Position numbers and translations under genes: made by a program. A stretch of 64,000 bases of DNA from Anaerofilum faecale (GTDB taxonomy: Bacteria; Bacillota; Clostridia; Oscillospirales; Ruminococcaceae): contig DXFV01000043.1 in the NCBI GenBank assembly GCA_019114265.1, positions 1 to 64,000 on the forward strand, in the 5' to 3' direction. The notes beneath the pieces are model-generated. The model was not told the DNA's origin. It did not search any database and was given only the letters and a program-made list of their open reading frames with translations. Shown here in pieces: positions 25,066-32,106 of the stretch. Positions within the stretch are counted from its first letter, which is position 1, and every line of letters begins with the position of its first letter.

Positions 25066-27297
25066 TCACACCGCCACGTGGAAGGTGCGGCTGATCACCT
25101 CGCGCTGCTGCTCGCGGCTGAGCTTGGCGAAGTTCACCGCATAGCCGGACACGCGGATGGTCAGGCTGGGGTACTGGTCGGGGTGTTCGTAGGCGGCGAT
25201 GAGGGTCTCGCGGTTGAGCACGTTCACGTTCAGGTGATGCGCGCCCTGTGCAAAGTAGCCGGTGAGGATGTTCACCAGATTGTCGATGCGCTCCGGCTCG
25301 GATTTGCCCAGCGCGTCGGGCACGATCGAGAAGGTGTTGGAGATGCCGTCCATGCAGACGTCGTAGTCCAGCTTGGCCACCGAGTTCAGCGAGGCCAGCG
25401 CGCCCGACACATCGCGGCCGGACATGGGGTTGGCGCCGGGCGCCAGTGGCTGGCCCTGCTTGCGGCCGTCGGGGGTGTTGCCGGTCTTTTTGCCGTACAT
25501 CACGTTGGAGGTGATGGTGAGGATGGACAGGGTGTGCTGGGCATCGCGGTAGAGCGGGCAGGCCTGCAGCGCGCGGAAGAACTTCTCCACCTGCTCCTTT
25601 GCGATGAGGTCCACGCGGTCGTCGTCGTTGCCGAAGGCGGGGTACTCGCCCTCCACCTCGAAGTCGGTGACGAGGCCGGTCTCGGGGCTGCGGATGCACC
25701 GGACGCGGGCGTATTTCACCGCCGACAGCGAGTCGGCCATGCAGCTCATGCCGGCGATGCCGAAGCTCATGAAGCGGTGGACGGTGGAATCGTGCAGCGC
25801 CATCTGGGCCTTCTCGTAGGCGTATTTGTCGTGCATATAGTGGATGATGTTCATCGCGCTGGCGTAGGTCTTGGCCAGCCAGGGGCGGTAGAAGTCGAGG
25901 CGCTCCAGGAGCTTGTCGTAGTCGAGGTACTCCTCCTCCCACACCGGCATGGCGGGGCCCACCTGCTCGTTTTTCAGCTCGTCGCGGCCGCCGTTGATGG
26001 CCAGCAGCACCAGCTTTGCGAGGTTGGCGCGGGCGCCGAAAAACTGCATCTGCTTGCCCACCTTCATCGCCGACACGCAGCAGGCGATGGCGTAGTCGTC
26101 GCCGAAGCGGGGGCGCATCAGGTCGTCGTTCTCGTACTGGATGGCGTCGGTCTCACAGGACACGCGGGCGATATAGCGCTTCCAGGCCTCGGGCAGCTGC
26201 TCGCTCCACAGCACGGTCAGGTTCGGCTCGGCGGAGGAACCGAGGTTATACAGGGTGTGCAGCATGCGGAAGCAGTTTTTGGTGACCAGCGTGCGGCCGT
26301 CCTCGCCCATACCGCCCAGCGACTCGGTGATCCACATGGGGTCGCCGCCGAACAGCTCGTTGTAATCGGGGGTGCGCAGATGGCGCGCCATCCGCAGCTT
26401 CAGCACAAAGTCGTCCATCAACTCCTGTGCGCCGCTCTCGGTGAGGGTGCCGGCGGCGAAGTCGCGCTCGAAGTAGATGTCCAGGAAGGTGGACACCCGG
26501 CCCAGGCTCATCGCCGCGCCGTTCTGCTCCTTGATGGCGGCCAGATAGCCGAAGTACAGCCACTGCACCGCCTCGCGGGCGTTGGCGGCGGGGGCAGAGA
26601 TGTCGCAGCCGTAGGCGGCGGCCATCTTCTTCATGTCCTCCAGCGCGCGGATCTGGTCGGCCAGCTCCTCGGCGGCGCGGATGGTGTCCTGCAGGAAATC
26701 GCCGTTCGCCAGCGCGGCCTTGTCCTTTTTCTTCTCCTCGATCAGGCGGTCGATGCCGTACAGCGCCACCCGGCGGTAGTCGCCGATGATGCGGCCGCGG
26801 CCGTAGGCGTCGGGCAGGCCGGTGATCAGGCCGCAGTGGCGCGCCTCGCGCACGTCGGCGGGGTAGGCGTCGAACACGCCGTCGTTGTGGGTCTTGTGCA
26901 GGCGGAACTCTTCCTCGATCTTCTCGGACACCTGGGCGCCGTAGGCCTTGCAGGCCTGGCGCACCATGCGCATGCCGCCGTAGGGGTTGCAGGCGCGCTT
27001 GAGGGGCTGGTCGGTCTGCAGGCCGACGATCAGCTCCTTTTCGCGGTCCAGATAGCCGGGCGCGAAGCTGGTGATGCCGATGACGGTGTCGGTGTCCACC
27101 GCAAGGCAGCCGCCGTTCCTGCGCTCGGCGGCCAGCAGCTGCTCGAACTTGGCGCGCAGCGCCAGCGTGCGGGGGGTGGAGGAGGCGAGGAAGCTCTCGT
27201 CGCCGGTGTAGGGGGTGTAGTTTTTCTGGATGAAATCGCGCACGTCGATCTCGCTTTGCCAGTTGCCGGCCACAAAGCCGTTCCATGCATGGTTCAT
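25066..27297 (-). CDS. pflB: Formate acetyltransferase (pyruvate formate-lyase)
   Basis: A 743-aa glycyl radical enzyme that splits pyruvate to acetyl-CoA and formate. The adjacent active-site cysteines lie in AIACCVSAMKVG near residue 409 and the radical glycine in TIRVSGYAVNF near 718. The start MNHAWNGF is chosen because it matches family N-termini and has AAGGA upstream; the longer frame runs into the riboswitch. It is controlled by a ZTP riboswitch-terminator in its leader and co-transcribed with pflA. Confidence 0.97.
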   Translation of the reverse strand: MNHAWNGFVAGNWQSEIDVRDFIQKNYTPYTGDESFLASSTPRTLALRAKFEQLLAAERRNGGCLAVDTDTVIGITSFAPGYLDREKELIVGLQTDQPLKRACNPYGGMRMVRQACKAYGAQVSEKIEEEFRLHKTHNDGVFDAYPADVREARHCGLITGLPDAYGRGRIIGDYRRVALYGIDRLIEEKKKDKAALANGDFLQDTIRAAEELADQIRALEDMKKMAAAYGCDISAPAANAREAVQWLYFGYLAAIKEQNGAAMSLGRVSTFLDIYFERDFAAGTLTESGAQELMDDFVLKLRMARHLRTPDYNELFGGDPMWITESLGGMGEDGRTLVTKNCFRMLHTLYNLGSSAEPNLTVLWSEQLPEAWKRYIARVSCETDAIQYENDDLMRPRFGDDYAIACCVSAMKVGKQMQFFGARANLAKLVLLAINGGRDELKNEQVGPAMPVWEEEYLDYDKLLERLDFYRPWLAKTYASAMNIIHYMHDKYAYEKAQMALHDSTVHRFMSFGIAGMSCMADSLSAVKYARVRCIRSPETGLVTDFEVEGEYPAFGNDDDRVDLIAKEQVEKFFRALQACPLYRDAQHTLSILTITSNVMYGKKTGNTPDGRKQGQPLAPGANPMSGRDVSGALASLNSVAKLDYDVCMDGISNTFSIVPDALGKSEPERIDNLVNILTGYFAQGAHHLNVNVLNRETLIAAYEHPDQYPSLTIRVSGYAVNFAKLSREQQREVISRTFHVAV

Positions 27298-27345
27298 TGT
27301 TGCACCGTTCCTTTCTTGCAAAAAACGCGTATCCTGCCGGGGACG

Positions 27346-27457
27346 AAAAAAGGGCAGCATCCCAGCGGGATACTGCCCAGACGGTCGGCATAAAAAGCCC
27401 CATTGCCTGCTCCCCCGTGGTTTGCCCACTTGTTCCGTCAGTTGCAGGCGAGGCCGT
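27346..27457 (-). promoter_or_regulatory. ZTP (pfl motif) riboswitch with overlapping terminator
   Basis: Read on the minus strand, the aptamer (27457 to 27375) shows the pfl-motif hallmarks: a G/C helix enclosing GTGGG..AAACCAC, then GGGGGAGCAGGC, a T-rich linker, and the conserved GCCGACCGTCTGGGC. A terminator follows: 27352-27363 pairs with 27367-27378, then six T residues. Its 5' arm shares GGGC with the aptamer's last conserved bases, so ligand binding should block termination. The class senses ZTP/ZMP, signals of 10-formyl-THF shortage. Confidence 0.9.
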
Positions 27458-27471
27458 ATGTGTGTGGCTTT

Positions 27472-27500
27472 ATTATATCATCCCGCACCGCACAGTGCAA
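27472..27500 (-). promoter_or_regulatory. Promoter of the ZTP riboswitch-pflBA operon
   Basis: On the minus strand, TTGCAC and a perfect TATAAT are spaced 17 bp, putting the transcript start just before the aptamer. Confidence 0.85.
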
Positions 27501-27568
27501 CTGGATGATTTTACAAATCCACAAGATGTGGTGTTCAAACTTTTGTGCATCCACCAGAAGGGCGCCGC

Positions 27569-28414
27569 TCACACCGCCAGCACGACGCCGCCGTCGTTGG
27601 CGTAGAGGGTGGAGATGCCGCAGGTGGGCACCAGGATGACCTCCCGCAGGGCGGCCGAGGCGGTCAGCAGCTTTTCCTTCAGCTCGGCCGCGCGCTGGGG
27701 GCAGTTGCAGTAGCTCAGCACCAGCGTGAGGGTGTTCTGGGGGAACTGGCTGGTGTGGGCGGCCACGATCTCCACCAGGCGGCGCATGGCGGTTTGGGTG
27801 CCGCGCACCTTGTCCAGCTGGATGATCTCGCCGTGCCCGTTCTCACCCATGATGGGGCGGATGCTGAGCATGGTGCCCATCAGCCCGGCCACCTTGGAGA
27901 TGCGGCCGTTCTTCACGAGGTTGGACAAATCCTCCAGCACAAAGAAGGTCTTCATGCCGGCGATGAACTGGGTGGTCTTTTCCACGATCTCGTCGAACTC
28001 CATGCCGCCGTCGATGTACTGCCGCAGCAGCAGCGCCACCCGCAGCTCGCCGGCCGAGGCGCTCTCGGAGTCGAACACATGGATGCGCTTTTCGGGGAAT
28101 TCCTCCAGCACCATATCGCGCGCCACCATCGCGGCGTTGTAGCTGCCCGACAGCTTGGACGACAGGGTGACTACCACGCTCTGGTCGGCCCGGCGCATCA
28201 GGGAGGCGTATTCCTCCGGCGAGGGACAGGCGCTGGTGGCGGAGTCTTTGCAGGCCTTCATGGCCTGCAGCAGCGCGGGCACCGAGAGGGTTTCGTCGTC
28301 GCGGAAGCTCTGCTCGCCCACCCGCACGGTGAGCGACGCCACCTCGAAACGCATCGCGCGGCGCAGCGCGGGGGTGACGTCACAGCAGCTGTCGATGATA
28401 ATCTGGATACTCAT
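27569..28414 (-). CDS. DegV family fatty-acid-binding protein
   Basis: A 281-aa protein of the DegV/FakB family, which binds fatty acids for FakA kinase. The N-terminus QIIIDSCCDVTPALRRAM and the TSACPSPEEYASLM block (the normal 'TSqPsp..y' lipid site) are visible, as are VVTLSSKLSGSYNAA and the GRISKVAGLMGTMLSIRPIM segment. No fakA is visible nearby. It is a single gene with its own promoter. Confidence 0.9.
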   Translation of the reverse strand: MSIQIIIDSCCDVTPALRRAMRFEVASLTVRVGEQSFRDDETLSVPALLQAMKACKDSATSACPSPEEYASLMRRADQSVVVTLSSKLSGSYNAAMVARDMVLEEFPEKRIHVFDSESASAGELRVALLLRQYIDGGMEFDEIVEKTTQFIAGMKTFFVLEDLSNLVKNGRISKVAGLMGTMLSIRPIMGENGHGEIIQLDKVRGTQTAMRRLVEIVAAHTSQFPQNTLTLVLSYCNCPQRAAELKEKLLTASAALREVILVPTCGISTLYANDGGVVLAV

Positions 28415-28454
28415 GGCATTGTCCTCACTTTATTCGTTGTTGCCTCTTGATTTT

Positions 28455-28483
28455 ATTGTACCGCTCCCGGCGGCAAAAGTAAA
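28455..28483 (-). promoter_or_regulatory. Promoter of degV-family gene
   Basis: TTTACT and TACAAT on the minus strand, spaced 17 bp. Confidence 0.6.
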
Positions 28484-28563
28484 GAGAAAGACATATTGTG
28501 TATCGGGAAATCGCGTTTTGTATACCGGGAAATGTGATGCTGCCTGTTTTTTGGGGACGGCGC

Positions 28564-28592
28564 TGGCACACAGGCGAAGGGCGTAGTATAAT
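28564..28592 (+). promoter_or_regulatory. Promoter of GT-C membrane protein gene
   Basis: A perfect TATAAT at 28587-28592 with a weak -35 TGGCAC 17 bp upstream. Confidence 0.6.
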
Positions 28593-28649
28593 AAAAGCAT
28601 CCGATCCCGCCCCGCTTTGCGGGGACAAAAAAGGAGCTGTGCTGCCGAT

Positions 28650-30113
28650 ATGCCCGCTGTTCTTTCCCGCCCTGCCCGCGCGCTGTATGCGCTGGCGGGG
28701 GTCTGTTTTGCCGCCTTTTTTTCGCTGGCCGTGCTGCTGTCTGTCGTGTACAGCCGCATCCCCTTCTACGCCGTGCACCCGGCGGTCCTGGCGGGGTTCG
28801 CGGTGCTGGCGACGGGCGTGCTGTGGCTGGGGCGCACGCTGTTCCTGCGCCTGCCCGCGCTTTCGCCGCGGATGGAATGGGCGGTCGGCGGCGGCGCGCT
28901 GGCCGTGTGGTGGTGCGTGCAGCTGGCGGCGGCCTGGTGCCTGGAGGTGCGCCCCACCGAGACCTGGGACTTCGGCGTGGTGTTCAGCGCGGCGCGCACG
29001 CTGGCCGAAGGGGGCCGGGTGACCGGCGACTATTTCACCCTCTTCCCCAACAACATCCCGCTCTGTCTGGTGCTGGCCGCCTTTATGCGGGTGTTTGGCA
29101 CCGGGATGCTGCCGGCGCTGGTGCTGAACACGATGGCGGTGAACCTGTCGGTGCTGTTTGCCTGGCGGACGCTGCGGCGGCTGGCGGGGCAGGCCGCCGG
29201 GCTGTGCGGGCTGGGCGTCTGCCTCTGCCTTGCGCCGCTGGTGCTGTACGGGCCGATCGTCTACACCGACACCCTCTCGATGCCCTTTGTCTGCGGCGCG
29301 GCCTGCCTGTGGGCGTGGGCGCGGGAGGGCGGCGCGCGGCGGCGGCTGGCGGGCCTGGTGCTGGCCGGGGCTGTGTGCGCCGCCGGCGCCTGGCTGAAGA
29401 TGACCGCCGCCATCCTGCTGGCAGCGGTGGTGCTGGATGCGGTGCTGGGCCTGCCGGGACGGCAGAAGCTGCTGGCGGCGGGCGCGGCGGCCGCCTTTGC
29501 GCTGGTGTATCTGCCGCTGAGCCTGCTGGCCGCGAACAGTGTGCTGGCGGGGGACCCCGACGCCGCCGTCCCGCACAGCCACTGGGTGATGATGGGCCTT
29601 TCGGGCGACGGCGGCTACAACGACGACGACTACCAGCTCACCCTCGCCTCCGCCCCCGACAAGGCCGGCCGGGACGCCTTTGCCCGCGGCGAGATCCTGC
29701 GCCGGGTGGAGGAGATGGGGCCGGCGGGCCTGGCGCAGCATCTGGCCGCCAAGCTGAGCTACACCTGGGGGGACGGCACCTGCTACGCCCCCATGAAGCT
29801 GGACATCGCGCCGGTGCGCGCCACCCCTCTGCAGGGCTACTGCATCCAGGGCCTGCCCCACACCGGGCGGACGGTGTATGTCTCCACCGGCCTGCAGCTG
29901 GCGCTGCTGGGCTTTGCGGTGTGGGGCGCGGTGCGCGGGATACGGCGCAGGGACTACCGGCCGGCTTTTGTGCAGATGGCCGTGCTGGGGCTGGGGCTGT
30001 TTTTGCTGGTGTGGGAGGCGCGCAGCCGGTACATCGTCAGCTTCCTGCCGCTGGCGGCCCTCTGCGGCGTGTGGGGGCTGTGGCCCGCGTCCAGGCCGAA
30101 GGCGGGCTTGTAA
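28650..30113 (+). CDS. Polytopic membrane protein, GT39/PMT-like glycosyltransferase
   Basis: A 487-aa protein with about ten membrane segments. An early extracytoplasmic stretch, VRPTETWDFGVVFSAARTLA, has the Asp and layout of GT-C transferases of the ArnT/PMT (GT39, family 83) type. Loop blocks include FPNNIPLCLVLAAFMRVFG and YGPIVYTDTLSMPF; a large external loop follows near residue 310 and the C-terminus is RSRYIVSFLPL. Such enzymes transfer sugars from polyprenyl-phosphate donors outside the membrane. Substrate unknown. Only AAAAAAGGAGC, rather far upstream, supports the start, so it could be off by some residues. It stands alone before fhs. Confidence 0.7.
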   Translation: MPAVLSRPARALYALAGVCFAAFFSLAVLLSVVYSRIPFYAVHPAVLAGFAVLATGVLWLGRTLFLRLPALSPRMEWAVGGGALAVWWCVQLAAAWCLEVRPTETWDFGVVFSAARTLAEGGRVTGDYFTLFPNNIPLCLVLAAFMRVFGTGMLPALVLNTMAVNLSVLFAWRTLRRLAGQAAGLCGLGVCLCLAPLVLYGPIVYTDTLSMPFVCGAACLWAWAREGGARRRLAGLVLAGAVCAAGAWLKMTAAILLAAVVLDAVLGLPGRQKLLAAGAAAAFALVYLPLSLLAANSVLAGDPDAAVPHSHWVMMGLSGDGGYNDDDYQLTLASAPDKAGRDAFARGEILRRVEEMGPAGLAQHLAAKLSYTWGDGTCYAPMKLDIAPVRATPLQGYCIQGLPHTGRTVYVSTGLQLALLGFAVWGAVRGIRRRDYRPAFVQMAVLGLGLFLLVWEARSRYIVSFLPLAALCGVWGLWPASRPKAGL

Positions 30114-30136
30114 TCTGCGGCGGGGTCTGGTATGCT
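30108..30136 (+). promoter_or_regulatory. Promoter of fhs
   Basis: TTGTAA and TATGCT are spaced 17 bp with a TGG extension. The -35 overlaps the stop codon of the preceding gene. Confidence 0.65.
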
Positions 30137-30148
30137 AAAAAAGAGCGT

Positions 30149-30170
30149 GCCCTTTTGCAAAAGGGCGTTT
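30149..30170 (+). terminator. Hairpin between the fhs promoter and fhs
   Basis: GCCCTTT/AAAGGGC palindrome at 30149-30166 followed by GTTTT. It may end the upstream gene or attenuate fhs. Confidence 0.6.
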
Positions 30171-30198
30171 TGAGGCATACGAAGAAAGGGTGTTTGTG

Positions 30199-31863
30199 AT
30201 GAAATCGGATATCCAGATCGCGCAGGAGGCTGTGATGCAGCCCATCGCGCAGGTGGCGGCCAAGCTGGGCCTGGGCGAGGACGACATCTCCCTCTACGGC
30301 AAATACAAGGCCAAGATCAACCACCGCCTGGCAAACCGCGAAGGCCAGAAGCAGGGCAAGCTGATCCTGGTCACCGCCATCAGCCCCACTCCCGCCGGCG
30401 AAGGCAAGACCACCATGAGCGTGGGCCTGGCCGACGCGCTGTGCGCGATGGGCAAGTCCACCATGCTGTGCCTGCGCGAGCCGAGCCTGGGGCCGGTGTT
30501 CGGCATCAAGGGCGGCGCGGCCGGCGGCGGCTACGCCCAGGTGGTGCCGATGGAGGACATCAACCTGCATTTCACCGGCGATCTGCACGCCATCGGCGCG
30601 GCCAACAACCTGCTGGCCGCGATGGTGGACAACCATATTTTCCAGGGAAATGCGCTGGGCCTGGACCCCCGCCGGATCACCTGGAAGCGCTGCGTGGACA
30701 TGAACGACCGCCAGCTGCGCTTTGTCACCGACGGTCTGGGCGGCAAGGTGAACGGCACCCCCCGCGAGGACGGCTTCGACATCACCGTCGCCAGCGAGGT
30801 GATGGCCATTTTCTGCCTGGCCACCAGCCTGTCCGACCTGAAAGAGCGCCTGTCCCGCATCGTGGTGGGCTACACCTACGGCGGCCAGCCGGTCACCGCC
30901 GGCCAGATCGGCGCGGCGGGCGCGATGGCGGCGCTGCTGAAGGACGCCTTCGACCCCAACCTCGTGCAGACGCTGGAGGGCAACCCCGCCATCATCCACG
31001 GCGGCCCCTTCGCCAACATCGCCCACGGCTGCAACAGCGCCGTGGCCACCAGGCTGAGCCTGTCTCTGGCCGACTACGTGGTCACCGAGGCGGGCTTCGG
31101 CGCCGACCTGGGCGCCGAGAAATTCCTCGACATCAAGTGCCGCAAGGCGGGCATCTCCCCCGACGCGGTGGTGCTGGTGGCCACCGTGCGCGCGCTGAAG
31201 CACCACGGCGGCTGCCCCAAGGAGGAGCTGGGCGTGCCCAGCGTGGAGTATCTGGAAAAGGGCAGCGCCAACCTGGTGCGCCACATCGAGAATCTGCGCG
31301 ACGGGTTCGGCCTGCCGGTGTGCGTGGCCATCAACGCCTTCCCCACCGACACCCCCGAGGAGCACCAGTTCCTGCGCGATCTGTGCGCAGAGCTGGGCGT
31401 GCCCTGCGCGCTGAGCGAGGTGTTCGCCAAGGGCAGCGCGGGCGGCCGGGAGCTGGCCGAGGCCGTGCTGGGCGTGATGGAGCACCGCGACGTGCACTAC
31501 ACCTATGAGATGACCGCCCCGCTGACCGAAAAGATCGAAGCTGTGTGCAAAAAGATCTACCGCGCGGGCAGCGTGAGCTATGCGCCGGCGGCGAAAAAGG
31601 CCCTTGCCGAGATCGAGGCGATGGGCTGCGGCGACCTGCCTGTCTGCATCGCCAAGACCCAGTATTCCTTCTCGGACAACGCAAAGCTGCTGGCCGCCCC
31701 CGAGAGCTTCTCCATGACGGTGCGCGACGTGCGCCTGTCGGCGGGCGCGGGCTTCGTGGTGGTCATCATGGGCGCGATCATGACCATGCCCGGCCTGCCC
31801 AAAAAGCCGGCCGCCGAGAACATCGACATCGACGAGAACGGCCGCATCACCGGTCTGTTCTGA
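30199..31863 (+). CDS. fhs: Formate-tetrahydrofolate ligase
   Basis: A 554-aa enzyme making 10-formyl-THF from formate, THF and ATP. The phosphate loop is PTPAGEGKTTMSVGLADAL at residues 61-79, and EPSLGPVFGIKGGAAGGGYA, VVTEAGFGADLGAEKF and MTMPGLPKKPAAENID are strict family blocks. Length is normal. AAAGGG precedes the ATG; an ATG three codons upstream is less well placed. It uses the formate that PflB makes, linking this gene to the pfl operon about 3 kb away. Confidence 0.97.
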   Translation: MKSDIQIAQEAVMQPIAQVAAKLGLGEDDISLYGKYKAKINHRLANREGQKQGKLILVTAISPTPAGEGKTTMSVGLADALCAMGKSTMLCLREPSLGPVFGIKGGAAGGGYAQVVPMEDINLHFTGDLHAIGAANNLLAAMVDNHIFQGNALGLDPRRITWKRCVDMNDRQLRFVTDGLGGKVNGTPREDGFDITVASEVMAIFCLATSLSDLKERLSRIVVGYTYGGQPVTAGQIGAAGAMAALLKDAFDPNLVQTLEGNPAIIHGGPFANIAHGCNSAVATRLSLSLADYVVTEAGFGADLGAEKFLDIKCRKAGISPDAVVLVATVRALKHHGGCPKEELGVPSVEYLEKGSANLVRHIENLRDGFGLPVCVAINAFPTDTPEEHQFLRDLCAELGVPCALSEVFAKGSAGGRELAEAVLGVMEHRDVHYTYEMTAPLTEKIEAVCKKIYRAGSVSYAPAAKKALAEIEAMGCGDLPVCIAKTQYSFSDNAKLLAAPESFSMTVRDVRLSAGAGFVVVIMGAIMTMPGLPKKPAAENIDIDENGRITGLF

Positions 31864-31896
31864 TTTTTGAACGGACTGTAAAATCTGTATAGCCTA

Positions 31897-31925
31897 TTGC
31901 CATCGGGGGAAAAATGTGGTATACT
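31897..31925 (+). promoter_or_regulatory. Promoter of the Mn riboswitch-ATPase gene
   Basis: TTGCCA and TATACT spaced 17 bp, with a TGG extended -10. Confidence 0.85.
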
Positions 31926-31930
31926 GCATC

Positions 31931-32064
31931 TTGTTGAAAAGGGAGTAGTTGCAAGGCGCTTTGTCAACATCACGGCCGTTTGGGTCTGGCTGGGCGCGCC
32001 CCCGTTTTTGGTGGTAACAAGACTTTTCGGCAGTGCTCTGTGCATTGCCGAAAGGTCTTTTTTT
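31931..32064 (+). promoter_or_regulatory. yybP-ykoY (Mn2+) riboswitch with terminator
   Basis: The leader contains the two signature elements of the class: AAAAGGGAGTAG early on, and GTCAACAT followed by CACGGCC about 30 bp later. A GC-rich helix (GGGCGCGCCCCC region) lies between. A terminator follows: 32020-32032 pairs with 32046-32058 and runs into seven T residues. Metal-bound RNA in this class normally allows expression. The gene controlled is a P-type ATPase, a known target type. Confidence 0.8.
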
Positions 32065-32106
32065 GTGCTCTCTTATCGTTCTCACACAGGAAAGGATGGT
32101 TTGCAT

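Noticed and set aside
30149..30170. A riboswitch upstream of fhs
   Set aside because: Only about 20 bases separate the promoter from the palindrome, and none of the ZTP, THF or SAM aptamer cores is present.
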